Below, in pieces: positions 31,747-39,857 of a stretch of DNA of 42,082 nucleotides. A program made the position numbers and the translations under genes. The DNA comes from a virus. Each line of letters begins with the position of its first letter. Position 1 is the first letter of the stretch. The notes beneath the pieces were generated by a model. The model had not been told where the DNA came from, searched no databases, and worked only from the letters and a program-made list of their open reading frames with translations. The DNA lies in IMG/VR virus record IMGVR_UViG_3300047586_000340, positions 1 through 42,082 of that record; one strand, given 5' to 3'.

Positions 31747-32352
31747 TTATGACACGATCCCATTGACCCGCACGGCGATCTCGACGGTCAGGCGCAGCGT
31801 GACAGGGATGATGGTCTGCTGTTCGGTCGCCTCCAGGAGCACGCCCCTTTCCAGCCTTTCTCCAATCTTCCCTACTATCTCCGTACCGATGTTGGGAAGG
31901 GCTGAGGGTGAGGCGGAGCTTTTCCGCGGCCTTCCTGGCGTTCTTCCCGAAAGATTGTTTCTTTTGATCTCACCGCGTTCGATTTTCCCTTTGATCGTCG
32001 CCAGCGCGGCTATCAGTTCATCACCCGATTTGCCCCTGCCCGCTTTTGCACAAACAGAACAGCGCCCCTTCTCCACTACAGAAAGAACCCTTTTACAATT
32101 CTCACAAGGCTTTCGTACGCCCATGTTCATTCCCTCTCCCTCCTTTTTGAGATCATTTATGGTTTGCGGGGGAACGGCTTCGATTGCATCCCGCACAGTT
32201 CCGTCCTCGTCCACCCTGATCGGCGCCGGTCCACCGGGCCACCGGTTGCCGCAGATCCGGCAGGCGACATACCAAATCCCGTTAATATAATCTTCATCCG
32301 GGTAAAGACTCTTCGCTCTGCACTGGCCGCAAATTAATTTCGGTTTGCTCAT
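31747..32352 (-). CDS. Double zinc-ribbon protein (201 aa) with possible internal start
   Basis: Two cysteine clusters: CGQC (8-11) with CRIC (32-35), and CENC (83-86) with CSVC (98-101), each a zinc-ribbon pattern. The C-terminal third is helical and ends in TLRLTVEIAVRVNG. The first ATG has AAAGG almost touching it. By contrast the in-frame ATGs at codons 75 and 77 follow AAGGAGGGAGAGGGA. A 127-residue form with only the second ribbon is therefore likely too. Probably nucleic-acid binding; unknown family. Confidence 0.6.
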   Translation of the reverse strand: MSKPKLICGQCRAKSLYPDEDYINGIWYVACRICGNRWPGGPAPIRVDEDGTVRDAIEAVPPQTINDLKKEGEGMNMGVRKPCENCKRVLSVVEKGRCSVCAKAGRGKSGDELIAALATIKGKIERGEIKRNNLSGRTPGRPRKSSASPSALPNIGTEIVGKIGERLERGVLLEATEQQTIIPVTLRLTVEIAVRVNGIVS

Positions 32353-32402
32353 CCTTTGTAGGGGTGCCCGATATTGCCGCCTCGGAGCCGGGCGATGGAG
32401 GT

Positions 32403-32990
32403 CTATCCGATCTTGTTGAGTTTGTTGTTCATAGTGATCGTCTTGATCATATCCTTCAGCCGTTTGCGATTCTCTTCGATCTGCGCCTCGGTGAGATTCC
32501 CCGCCGGCATGGATTTCAGTGGCGATGCTTCAACCTGCTCACCCGGGATGGGGTATCGTTCGCCGGACATTAGGCCCTTTTCTTTTTTCCGGAGATCCCG
32601 CTCGTCCTGCTTTCCCGCCGCTGCGGTTTCCTTTTCGCTGATCCCGATCATGACCTTCTTCAAATAATTATGATTCTCCAGGGGGTCGGTAAAATACCTG
32701 TGGACAACGACGTTCAGGGCTTCGACGATTCCCGCGTGGCTGATCGCATATTTCTTTTTTTGGTAGTGGAATGCCTGTGCATCAAAGAGCGCCTTCATCT
32801 CTTCCAGGAGAACCCGCCACTTTTTTGTTTTGGATTTCAGCGGGCGCAGGCCGAAGAGCTGCGTATAGGCGGCAACTACGTTACTGTGCCTGCCAAACGT
32901 CCCCAGCATTTGGATGATGGCATACAGATCGCTGTCATGTGACAATTCCATAAAATCAAGATCCTTTCCGCAATAAGGGCAGTTGAACAT
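32403..32990 (-). CDS. Early-region protein with N-terminal zinc-ribbon motif (195 aa)
   Basis: Start chosen at MFNCPYCGKDLDF (32990), giving an N-terminal CPYCGK knuckle; only one CxxC pair is seen. The rest is helical (LYAIIQMLGTFGRHSNVVAA, EEMKALFDAQAFHYQKKKYA), with a charged tail. A longer in-frame start at 33104 would overlap the preceding gene by ATGA, but it would read through the small gene at 32993-33070. Similar-looking proteins occur in early regions of Mu-like phages; role unknown. Confidence 0.6.
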   Translation of the reverse strand: MFNCPYCGKDLDFMELSHDSDLYAIIQMLGTFGRHSNVVAAYTQLFGLRPLKSKTKKWRVLLEEMKALFDAQAFHYQKKKYAISHAGIVEALNVVVHRYFTDPLENHNYLKKVMIGISEKETAAAGKQDERDLRKKEKGLMSGERYPIPGEQVEASPLKSMPAGNLTEAQIEENRKRLKDMIKTITMNNKLNKIG

Positions 32991-32992
32991 CT

Positions 32993-33070
32993 TTATAAAA
33001 CTCCCTTTCCTCTCAAAAAAAGCCAAGCGGCTATGATGAAGGCGATCATTAAAAGAATGCAATCGGTCAT
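32993..33070 (-). CDS. Tiny membrane peptide (25 aa)
   Basis: GGAGGGACGGCC precedes an ATG for a 25-residue product that is nearly all one membrane helix (CILLMIAFIIAAWLFL) plus a short basic end. It ends 2 bases before the next start. It is in a different frame from the possible longer N-terminus of that gene, so only one of the two is likely translated at high level. Confidence 0.45.
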   Translation of the reverse strand: MTDCILLMIAFIIAAWLFLRGKGVL

Positions 33071-33100
33071 GGCCGTCCCTCCAAGCTTTCCTTTTTTTCT

Positions 33101-33325
33101 TCATTTAATTTCAAGGTTTATCAGTCTGACGATCAGCCCGCAGCAGTCACAACCCTTGTAGGGCTGAGGGCGCCACCCCTCTTTATTTATGGGCTTATCG
33201 TTGAACGCTTCAAAAGCTGTATCCTTTATCTTGTCGTCACGGACCGTTGTGGTTACCCGCAGCCAGACGTTCGCAGCCGGCGCCGTTTTCTGCTTTTCAC
33301 GTCCCTTTTGCGTTATACCCGGCAC
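33101..33325 (-). CDS. Small hypothetical protein with C-terminal Cys cluster (74 aa)
   Basis: GTG start with a perfect GAGGAGG site 8 bases upstream. Basic, with GCDCCG near the C-terminus (three cysteines), which could hold a metal. It overlaps the upstream membrane protein gene by 13 bases. No family recognised. Confidence 0.5.
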   Translation of the reverse strand: MPGITQKGREKQKTAPAANVWLRVTTTVRDDKIKDTAFEAFNDKPINKEGWRPQPYKGCDCCGLIVRLINLEIK

Positions 33326-33513
33326 CGATAGGCCTCCTCGATTTCCCTGATCAGCTCATGCCTGTAAATTTTTTTCCCGCACAGCCAACGCAGGAATAGT
33401 TGAAAAGTTACAACGGCAAGCGCCATCACACCGGCGATCCACGGAAGGGCATAGAACAGGGCGACATTGATCAGCCACAGGTCTTGCCTCAGCATCAGAT
33501 AAATCTTATGCAT
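33313..33513 (-). CDS. Small membrane protein (66 aa)
   Basis: AGGAGGCCGCG precedes the ATG. Residues ~12-44 contain one long or two short membrane helices (DLWLINVALFYALPWIAGVM, then ALAVVTFQLFLRWL), with a charged C-terminus (HELIREIEEAYRCRV). Unknown; part of the run of small early membrane proteins. Confidence 0.55.
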   Translation of the reverse strand: MHKIYLMLRQDLWLINVALFYALPWIAGVMALAVVTFQLFLRWLCGKKIYRHELIREIEEAYRCRV

Positions 33514-33531
33514 CGCGGCCTCCTGATATTG

Positions 33532-33627
33532 TTACGATGACCGTTTTCCTGCGACAAGCAGCGACATAAAATAGGCGCCGATCACCATGCCGAGAAAAAG
33601 TCCGAGGATAAATAGAATGATGGCCAT
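33532..33627 (-). CDS. Tiny membrane peptide (31 aa)
   Basis: Encodes one helix (MAIILFILGLFLGMVIGAYF) with a short basic tail. The ribosome site AAGGAG lies inside the last codons of the upstream gene, 8 bases after which the ATG follows, implying coupled expression. Too short to assign. Confidence 0.5.
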   Translation of the reverse strand: MAIILFILGLFLGMVIGAYFMSLLVAGKRSS

Positions 33628-33632
33628 GCCCG

Positions 33633-33833
33633 TTACTCCTTCGGCCACGCTTTAGGTGCCAATGTCTTCTCATAATCGCGCCGGAAATCGTTCACATCGA
33701 TGCCCTTTATGTCTGCATAGGCTTCCGTCAGTAATCCATAACTTTCGGATAATGGACAAATGATGTAGGCCAGTCGACCATCCTTGCGAATGCGATTAAT
33801 TAAATGCAGTACTGCTTTTTCTGCGTTTGTCAT
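33633..33833 (-). CDS. Small hypothetical protein (66 aa)
   Basis: Start at 33833 with AAGGAGTGAGCACC before it. A compact helical protein (NAEKAVLHLINRIRKDGRLA ... GIDVNDFRRDYEKTLAPKAW), with no cysteines of a metal site and no membrane helix. It follows the Gam gene closely. Unknown. Confidence 0.5.
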   Translation of the reverse strand: MTNAEKAVLHLINRIRKDGRLAYIICPLSESYGLLTEAYADIKGIDVNDFRRDYEKTLAPKAWPKE

Positions 33834-33838
33834 GGTGC

Positions 33839-34327
33839 TCACTCCTTTTTCAGATCGTAGCTGAACTCCTCTTTCGGTTTCCGCTTGGCGCCGATCAGGA
33901 AGAGCCGCGCATCCGGCCATTGCTCGACGGCTTCCCGGTCCAGGGATTTCGCGATCTTCACGACCTCGTCAAAGCCCAGCTCCTCGCATTTAGCCAGGGC
34001 GTCACGTGGGATGCTGACTTTGTCGGCGACGCTGTGGATCAGACTCCCGTGGGGGAGGTTGACGACGTCCGTACCGTCGAAAAGGATTTTTTTATTGAAC
34101 TTCATTGTCTGCATGAGCGCAGTAACTGCCGATTTCAGCAGCACATCTCTTGCGTCAATTCTGAGCGCATACCGTGCCTTTGCCTCTTGTATGGCCGCTT
34201 CACATTCAGCGTGCAGCGCCTCAATATCGGCGGTGCGGATGGCAATTTCGCGCAGATAGCCATTGGCTTGCTCCTGGATTCCGGCCTTCGCCGGATTGAC
34301 ATCTGATGATTTACGCGGCTTCATCAT
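33839..34327 (-). CDS. gam: Mu Gam-like host-nuclease inhibitor
   Basis: 162 residues. The N-terminal half is a helical coiled coil (AIRTADIEALHAECEAAIQE). The C-terminal half has the Gam core: FDGTDVVNLPHGSLIHSVAD, KVSIPRDALAKCEELGFDEV, and ARLFLIGAKRKPKEEFSYDL. Mu Gam binds double-stranded DNA ends and shields them from RecBCD-type exonucleases; it is related to Ku. Position in the early operon near gemA fits Mu-like phages. GGAGGG lies just before the tandem ATGs. Confidence 0.85.
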   Translation of the reverse strand: MMKPRKSSDVNPAKAGIQEQANGYLREIAIRTADIEALHAECEAAIQEAKARYALRIDARDVLLKSAVTALMQTMKFNKKILFDGTDVVNLPHGSLIHSVADKVSIPRDALAKCEELGFDEVVKIAKSLDREAVEQWPDARLFLIGAKRKPKEEFSYDLKKE

Positions 34328-34715
34328 CGCCGCCCTCCATGTTGATGCAGAGCTGCCCCAGGTAATTGGGCAGGGATATTTTTTTGATCTTCGAGTTGCG
34401 CCCGAGAATCTTCAGTGCCCGGCGCTCATCCCGGCGCAGGTAATTGGCCACCTCGCTCCCCGCTGCCGGCAGGTAATAGCCGCCGCCGCTGGACGTGGCG
34501 ACGGAGCAGATCGGGACGCCCTCCTCGCGGAAAATGGTAATGAGTATCCGAAGCGCACGGGTATCGTTGATCCGGTGCTCCCAGGGGCGGTCAAAGACGG
34601 CTTCGTAGAGGGCCGCCATGCCGATGGCGTTCGCTTGACCGATATGGCTGGTCAGCGTGGCCAGCGTCCGATTGCGGTGTTCCTGCGTGTCGATTTCCGT
34701 GATCTTTTCTCTCAT
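34311..34715 (-). CDS. Probable winged-helix DNA-binding protein (134 aa)
   Basis: AAAGGAGACGAAGCG precedes the ATG. The middle reads like a winged helix: INDTRALRILITIFREEGVP followed by ICSVATSSGGGYYLPAAG, where the G-G-G-Y-Y-L segment is a wing strand, then NYLRRDERRALKILGRN. Such domains occur in small phage regulators. Overlaps the upstream gene by ATGA. No Mor/C-type signature, so a middle-gene activator role is only a guess. Confidence 0.5.
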   Translation of the reverse strand: MREKITEIDTQEHRNRTLATLTSHIGQANAIGMAALYEAVFDRPWEHRINDTRALRILITIFREEGVPICSVATSSGGGYYLPAAGSEVANYLRRDERRALKILGRNSKIKKISLPNYLGQLCINMEGGDDEAA

Positions 34716-34885
34716 CGCTTCGTCTCCTTTGTTGGTATCAGGTGCGACATTCTTTTGTAGATCTCCGCCGTTTCTTCCGGCGTCGCCTCAACCAGGCGTA
34801 GATGGTCCTTTTCCACGGCCAGGCCACTGTCTTTCGACCAGAAAATGCTCTCGCCGCAATTCATGGTTCCTATAAATGTCCACAT
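34712..34885 (-). CDS. Small hypothetical protein (57 aa)
   Basis: Start at 34885 with AAAGGAGTCGAAGCG before the ATG. Beta-type N-terminus (MWTFIGTMNCGESIFW) then a helical, charged C-terminus. No family recognised. ATGA overlap with the next gene. Confidence 0.5.
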   Translation of the reverse strand: MWTFIGTMNCGESIFWSKDSGLAVEKDHLRLVEATPEETAEIYKRMSHLIPTKETKR

Positions 34886-34946
34886 CGCTTCGACTCCTTT
34901 ATTAATGATGCCCGTTACTCCCGCCACGGCGCCGGGCGGCGAGGGA

Positions 34947-35435
34947 CTATTGTTCCGTTTCCTTTATCTTTCCCAGCACGGCCAGGAGCCGTTCCAGCTT
35001 GCCCGCGTCTTTGCACCAGGTAAGGGTGGAGACGCCGCAGATCTTCAGGGCGAGACCGGCCAGGCGCTTTTCGCCGTTCGGGATCCCGTTTGCCGGATCC
35101 ACGCAGCGGCGGCACAGGGCGGCCAACTGCTCAGGCGATTGCTCTTCCCGGAAGTTGCGGTTTTTGCGCGGCTTGAATCCGTAATGCTTGAGCAGCTTCA
35201 CCATGTTTTCCAGTTGCCTCAGCGTCATGTCGGCCGCCGTGCAGACTTTGAAACTTTTCAGGATCATTTCGTATTCTCCGGCGTTCAGGCCCATCTGCTG
35301 CTTGGCGATGTGGATCTTCGCCAGCAGGCCCCGGCGCTGCTGTGCCTGGGCGTCCGTCTTCAGGGGCGGCGAACCTTTGCGTTCATAGACTTTGAAGGGA
35401 TGATCAGTCCCCGGGATGGTTTGCGGCGTATTCAT
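34947..35435 (-). CDS. gemA: GemA / Mu gp16-like regulator (DUF1018)
   Basis: 162 residues from the ATG at 35435. The conserved DUF1018 core is visible: RRGLLAKIHIAKQQMGLNAG, EYEMILKSF, TLRQLENMVKLLKHYGF, and the C-terminal ALCRRCVDPANGIPNGEKRL then LTWCKDAGKLERLLAVLGKI. The family is common in Mu-like early regions. In Mu, GemA modulates host gene expression and replication. Exact target here unknown. Confidence 0.8.
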   Translation of the reverse strand: MNTPQTIPGTDHPFKVYERKGSPPLKTDAQAQQRRGLLAKIHIAKQQMGLNAGEYEMILKSFKVCTAADMTLRQLENMVKLLKHYGFKPRKNRNFREEQSPEQLAALCRRCVDPANGIPNGEKRLAGLALKICGVSTLTWCKDAGKLERLLAVLGKIKETEQ

Positions 35436-35439
35436 TTCA

Positions 35440-35652
35440 TCACCGATCAATCGTCTTGATAAAGGCGGTGCATTCATCATCTAATAATCCTTGCTCCATC
35501 CATTCCCTGGCGAGATTATAATTCTCTTCAGGAAAAGGCGCGCCACTCGATGTAAGTAGAAAATTCGTATGAGTGTTCGATTCTTTTTGCCTTATGGTCA
35601 CGGCGAGAAACGATAAGGTCGTCGGGATGCCCTTCACTGTAAGGTTGCTCAT
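35440..35652 (-). CDS. Small hypothetical protein (70 aa)
   Basis: A soluble, mixed protein (SNLTVKGIPTTLSFLAVTIR ... LAREWMEQGLLDDECTAFIK). ATGA overlap with the upstream gene supports it. No family recognised. Confidence 0.5.
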   Translation of the reverse strand: MSNLTVKGIPTTLSFLAVTIRQKESNTHTNFLLTSSGAPFPEENYNLAREWMEQGLLDDECTAFIKTIDR

Positions 35653-36143
35653 TTCATCACCTCCAGGCGGAAACGATCCCGGTTGGGAATATGATATTGC
35701 CGCTCCGCTCCGGCGCCGTGGGCGCAGAGCCGTCGGCCGACGATCTGGATCATGCCCGATTTGAGCAGCTCCCTGATGAGCCGCAGTACGTATCCCGTCT
35801 CCCCGGTCTCCACCAGCCTCCGGATCTCCGGCGCCGTAAAACTGACCGAGACGTACATGGCCTTGTAGATTTTGTCCGCGACCGGCTTGGGAATGGTCTT
35901 CTTCCAGTAATGGTTGTACCGATACCGTTTTCCAGGTTGTCGCCGAATTCGTTTGTCTACAACGATGGAGATTTCACCTCTTTTGATGAAATCAGGAATG
36001 GCTTTTCCAACCTTGTCCCGTTCCTTCCCCCGCGGTATTGCCAAACTGCTGCAAACCATACCGGCGCTGAAGAGGCGGCTGCACCCCTTCATCCAGTCGC
36101 GCATGCGAACGGCCAGGCCGGTTTTAGGCGTTTTTGAGGACAT
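35649..36143 (-). CDS. Hypothetical protein with probable winged-helix domains (164 aa)
   Basis: Basic, with two segments resembling winged helices: GKAIPDFIKRGEISIVVDKR and, later, VSFTAPEIRRLVETGETGYV followed by LIRELLKSGMIQIVGRR. Overlaps the MuB-like gene by 20 bases. Probably DNA binding; role in transposition or regulation not known. Confidence 0.5.
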   Translation of the reverse strand: MSSKTPKTGLAVRMRDWMKGCSRLFSAGMVCSSLAIPRGKERDKVGKAIPDFIKRGEISIVVDKRIRRQPGKRYRYNHYWKKTIPKPVADKIYKAMYVSVSFTAPEIRRLVETGETGYVLRLIRELLKSGMIQIVGRRLCAHGAGAERQYHIPNRDRFRLEVMK

Positions 36144-36813
36144 CTTTCACCATCTCCAGGGTCATCTCGTCGAGACTCGACGCTTTCATGGACCGTTCCA
36201 GGGCGGCAGCCACGGTCAGGACCGGCCGCCAATCGCCCCCACTGTGCTTTAAAATGAGCCCGATCGCTTCCGGATCGGTCTTGACGTCCATCGCCTTCTG
36301 GAAAAAGAAGGCGATGTCTCGCTGGTGGATGGGGCCGAAGTCCATCTTGCGCCGGATCCGGCTGGCCAGGCGCCGGCGGGAGGCGATCCGCCCCTTCAGA
36401 TCATCCTCGCCGATCAGCAGGATCGGGCAGGCGAAGCGCTCGTTGACGTTGCGCAGCATCTCCAGAACCTTCATCTCGAGCAGGTCCGCCTCGTCGATCA
36501 TGATCAGCCGGCGGTGCTTCGCCATCTCCTCGCCGATGACGGCCAGGCAGGCGTCCGACCGGTTGGGCCGCACCTTCGCCAGCTCGAAACTGATCTCGCG
36601 CAGCACCATCGCCGGACTCCGGATGTTCATGGGCGGGAGATAAATCGCCTCGGTATGCACGGCATAATGACGCGCCGCTTCGGTTTTGCCGCGTCCGGCG
36701 GGACCGGTGACCATCGCCAGAGACGGCCCGATCATGGACGTGCCCGACGTCAGCTCGTCGCAAATCTCATCGAATATCCCTGTGTTTCCTGTCGTAATAA
36801 ATTCCTGTTTCAT
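36124..36813 (-). CDS. MuB-like AAA+ ATPase, transposition activator
   Basis: 229 residues from the ATG at 36813 (GGGGGGAATC before it). Walker A GPAGRGKT at 37-44 and Walker B LIMIDEAD at 103-110; arginine-rich RIASRRRLASRIRRK follows the sensor region, and the C-terminal part (MDVKTDPEAIGLILKHSGGD) is helical. MuB-type ATPases coat target DNA, stimulate the transposase and give target immunity. It is shorter than Mu B (312) and lacks an obvious N-terminal DNA-binding domain. Encoded downstream of the transposase, as expected, but two small genes intervene. Confidence 0.85.
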   Translation of the reverse strand: MKQEFITTGNTGIFDEICDELTSGTSMIGPSLAMVTGPAGRGKTEAARHYAVHTEAIYLPPMNIRSPAMVLREISFELAKVRPNRSDACLAVIGEEMAKHRRLIMIDEADLLEMKVLEMLRNVNERFACPILLIGEDDLKGRIASRRRLASRIRRKMDFGPIHQRDIAFFFQKAMDVKTDPEAIGLILKHSGGDWRPVLTVAAALERSMKASSLDEMTLEMVKDVLKNA

Positions 36814-36850
36814 GATTCCCCCCAATTATGATGTGCGCTACTTGTTGAAT

Positions 36851-37198
36851 TTATTTGCATGTAAATAAAACATCGTACGCCGAAGATACATCTATAACTG
36901 CCGACAAGAATTGCCGAAACCTTAAGATTACTAAGGGATTATGTTCTGGCGGAATGTCGGTTCTCAACATTTTTCCTTCACCAGAAAGGAGCCAGGTGGC
37001 ATCAATGCCCAGCTTCATAAAATTTACGATCACTCCACAACCTGGCTCCACAGTTCCTTTATTTTCGTAGACCTGAAGATTTCGAACATGAATTTTCAGT
37101 ATGGCTGATAATTCTAATTGGGTCATGCCAAGCGCTTTCCGTGCCTTTTTGAACCGTTTACAGATTTCCTCAATATTCACTTCTTTCCTATTACTCAT
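36851..37198 (-). CDS. XRE/CI-type HTH regulator
   Basis: 115 residues from the ATG at 37198, overlapping the upstream stop by ATGA. Residues ~14-70 form a helix-turn-helix of the CI/Cro type (FKKARKALGMTQLELSAILK, IHVRNLQVYENKG, MKLGIDATWLLSGEG). The C-terminal 35 residues have no protease domain. The position between transposase and MuB genes is unusual. As the only XRE-type regulator in the phage, it is the best candidate for the lysogeny repressor. Confidence 0.75.
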   Translation of the reverse strand: MSNRKEVNIEEICKRFKKARKALGMTQLELSAILKIHVRNLQVYENKGTVEPGCGVIVNFMKLGIDATWLLSGEGKMLRTDIPPEHNPLVILRFRQFLSAVIDVSSAYDVLFTCK

Positions 37199-37488
37199 GA
37201 TTTCCCCTCGGTTGCGATGAATGTGTATTTGTTGACTATTTTTAGGTGGTAAGGACGGTCTCCGAAAAGCTTCCGCGCCACCCTGTCGGCGGCCAGTTCT
37301 GTCCCCGATGTACAGGACGCCGTTTTCCCGTTCGCCCGGGCGATATACGTTTGACCGTAGGACCGGACGATGATCACATGCTCTTCCAATAACCGGAAAT
37401 TCCCCTGGCAATATGAATTCGGGCAGCGCGACAAGACCGCATAGGTATAAAAGATTCCACAGCCTTTTTCGCAAACGTATCTCAGCAT
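37195..37488 (-). CDS. Small zinc-ribbon-like protein (97 aa)
   Basis: GAGGGGG precedes the ATG. Cysteines in VCEKGCGIF (6, 10) and RCPNSYCQG (22, 28) may bind a metal. The remainder is beta-rich (VIIVRSYGQTYIARANGKTA). No family recognised; it lies just downstream of the transposase and overlaps the XRE gene. Confidence 0.5.
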   Translation of the reverse strand: MLRYVCEKGCGIFYTYAVLSRCPNSYCQGNFRLLEEHVIIVRSYGQTYIARANGKTASCTSGTELAADRVARKLFGDRPYHLKIVNKYTFIATEGKS

Positions 37489-37502
37489 AGGATTCCCCCT
37501 CG

Positions 37503-39857
37503 TTATAATTGTCCCGCCTCCGCCGCTTGGTATCCGCGCTCAAATTCCCAGCGCTCCCGGGCGGACGGGCTCATCTGTTCTTCATGTTTCAGCATCCAGG
37601 CGCGATCGTCCTCATTGATGATTCCGGCGACGGCCGCCTGAATGCACCATTGATGGCGATAGGCGTCGGAGATCCAGGAGCCCGGCCGCGGCGGTACCGT
37701 GGCGGCCTTTTTTGCGACGGGCAGGCGGTTCAGCACTTCGAGCTGCCGCACGCCTTCATCCAGTTCCGCCTGGGTCAGCGGCCGGTTCTTTTCCTTGTAT
37801 TCGATCTCGCGCGCCCGGCGATCGTCGGCGATCTGCGCGGCGGAGCGCTCCAGGTTCGATTCCGGATAGTTCCGCAGATCCGGAAGCCCCGCCGTCATCT
37901 CACGCACCTGCAGGGCGATGCGGCTGCGGCGTTCCCGTTTCTGGACGATCTTTTGCCGTGCGATCCCCATTTCTTTCATGCTGGAATAGGACACGGGCGT
38001 TGCCGTGCAGAGGTACTCGCTGCCGAGGAAAACCAACAGGACGTCCTCGCCCAGCGGATCGGAGCCGACGGCAACCTGCGCGCCGTGGTAATCCAGCAGA
38101 GCGTCATGCTCGTACCAGTCGTTCTGGTACTGGACGCGGCCCTTGCTGACGATGCGCTTTTCGCGCTTCATCAAAAGGGCGTCGATGGCGTCGGTGGTCA
38201 GAAAACGGGACCGCCAGCCGTCGTTGCAGCAGGCCACCAGGCAGTCCAGGGGCGACGTCCGAGCCGGCTTCTCTCCCCAGATCCATTCCCGCGCCACGCC
38301 GCGATGGTGCTGCTGATTCAGGTAATAACAGGCCTGCATGGCCATCGCCGCGAATTCAGACAGATAAGGCAGGCGGCCTTTCTCGGACAGCGCCTTGACT
38401 TCCGCCTGGTCGACGTCCTGCTCATGAATGTCGCCGTGCAGATCCTTGACGTAGCCGGGCAGGCGGATGAAGTTGACCAGGGCGCGCTCCACTTCCTGGA
38501 AATACCGCTCGATGAGCTTACTTTTGGCGTTCTTGACGACGGCCTTTTTGTGGGTGCCCGGCATGAGCACGCAGGGATTGACCTCGTCGCCGTCGTAATC
38601 GATCACGTCCATCGGGACGTCGATGGTCTGCGCCCATTCGAGGCCGAGGCTCCGCATGGTGGCGAGGATGCCGGTGATATGCTTCGACAACTCGGGCTTG
38701 CCGTTGTCGGTGAAGATGGAGCCGAAAGCGCCCCAACTTTTGAGGCCGTGGCGCAGGGCCTGGGCCATCAGGTGGGCGTCGTATTTGCGGTCCGTGGCAA
38801 TGCCGTAGGCGATGCGCGTCCGCAGATCCACCCAGAGATAACATTCGGGCCGGACCGTCTGCAGGGTGTCGTCGTCGATACACCAGAAATCGAACCGGTG
38901 CTGGTCGCCGACAAGAATCTCGAAGGGCGCCAGGTCGGAATAGTCGCGCAAGACCGGCGGCAAAAGATTGTCCAGGGCGAGCATGCCGCCCTTTGCGTAG
39001 GCTGCCATGAGGGGCGTAACTTTTTTATGGTACCACCAGGAGGCCGATTCGACGGTGCCGATCTCCCAGCCGCGGCGGTCTGCCTCGATCACGAGCTCGG
39101 CATAAAGGATTTTGCGGTCCATCTTCCGGTGCTCCCGCTTCAGGACGAGCCCGCACCAGTAATCGATGGCCTCGGGCGTCCATTTCTTCGGCTGATTTTT
39201 GGATGCGTTGGTATGGCGCAGAGCAACCAATCCCTTTGCCTTGACCTTGCCCTCCATCCGGTAGCACTGCTGCCAGGAGACCCGGTGCTTTGCCGCGACG
39301 GATTCCACCCACTTGCGGCGGCCCAGCTTCCAGGAGACCGGCATGCCCTCCATGTCCCGCAGGATGGCCATGCGCGCGCAGAATTTGTTGTTCTGCAGGT
39401 CGAAGTGATTGATGGAGTTTTCATTGATGGCGATGGGCTGCGCGGCGGCAGCCATGAGGTTGCCGTAATTTGCGGGGAAGCCGAAGACCTCCAGGGGGTT
39501 GGCCGGGGCCAATGCGTCGAGGACCGTGGAGGCGGCGGCAGGAGAAACGACGGCCAGTTGATCCAGGAGTTTTCCCGTTGGTTCGAATGCGCCGGCCGGA
39601 TTTACCCTGGGGGGATTTTCCCCGGATGGCGAAATTGTATCCTTATTAGTATATGACTTATCATCATATAGCAGGATGGCCGACTGGATGTCCGAGGGCA
39701 GGGAGGCGAGGGGGTATTTCTTAGTTTTGCCGTTCTTCCCGTTGCCGTTCTCTAAATTAAACGTCCAGCATTCTCTTTTCGCCCTGATCTCTATCGCCCT
39801 GGTAGATTTGCCCGTCATCTCCGCTATTTGCTTCGCTGTGTAGTTTTGATCCGTCAT
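37503..39857 (-). CDS. Mu-type DDE transposase (MuA-like)
   Basis: 784 residues from the ATG at 39857, which overlaps the upstream stop (TAATG). The N-terminus is a helix-turn-helix (YTAKQIAEMTGKSTRAIEIR) like the Mu DNA-binding domain. The RNase H-like core has Asp 318 in LVGDQHRFDFW, Asp 384 in IFTDNGKP and Glu 450 in KLIERYFQE: a full DDE set. The beta-barrel that follows (~570-630) is of the Mu C-terminal kind (YQNDWYEHDALLDYHGAQVA). It cuts and joins phage ends into target DNA for both integration and replication. Length is somewhat above Mu A (663). Confidence 0.92.
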   Translation of the reverse strand: MTDQNYTAKQIAEMTGKSTRAIEIRAKRECWTFNLENGNGKNGKTKKYPLASLPSDIQSAILLYDDKSYTNKDTISPSGENPPRVNPAGAFEPTGKLLDQLAVVSPAAASTVLDALAPANPLEVFGFPANYGNLMAAAAQPIAINENSINHFDLQNNKFCARMAILRDMEGMPVSWKLGRRKWVESVAAKHRVSWQQCYRMEGKVKAKGLVALRHTNASKNQPKKWTPEAIDYWCGLVLKREHRKMDRKILYAELVIEADRRGWEIGTVESASWWYHKKVTPLMAAYAKGGMLALDNLLPPVLRDYSDLAPFEILVGDQHRFDFWCIDDDTLQTVRPECYLWVDLRTRIAYGIATDRKYDAHLMAQALRHGLKSWGAFGSIFTDNGKPELSKHITGILATMRSLGLEWAQTIDVPMDVIDYDGDEVNPCVLMPGTHKKAVVKNAKSKLIERYFQEVERALVNFIRLPGYVKDLHGDIHEQDVDQAEVKALSEKGRLPYLSEFAAMAMQACYYLNQQHHRGVAREWIWGEKPARTSPLDCLVACCNDGWRSRFLTTDAIDALLMKREKRIVSKGRVQYQNDWYEHDALLDYHGAQVAVGSDPLGEDVLLVFLGSEYLCTATPVSYSSMKEMGIARQKIVQKRERRSRIALQVREMTAGLPDLRNYPESNLERSAAQIADDRRAREIEYKEKNRPLTQAELDEGVRQLEVLNRLPVAKKAATVPPRPGSWISDAYRHQWCIQAAVAGIINEDDRAWMLKHEEQMSPSARERWEFERGYQAAEAGQL

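Noticed and set aside
31747-36143. Mor or C middle/late activator gene
   Set aside because: No small gene in this stretch shows the Mor/C pattern by eye. The winged-helix proteins at 34311 and 35649 do not match it, so I leave late activation unassigned.
37199-37543. Longer N-terminus for the XRE regulator
   Set aside because: The upstream part of that frame overlaps the 97-residue zinc-ribbon gene. The ATG at 37198 has ATGA coupling and matches the family start.
37509-39656. Plus-strand open frame of 715 codons opposite the transposase
   Set aside because: It is the antisense shadow of a GC-biased real gene: no ribosome site, low-complexity His/Gln/Asp-rich product, and the transposase on the other strand has full catalytic motifs.
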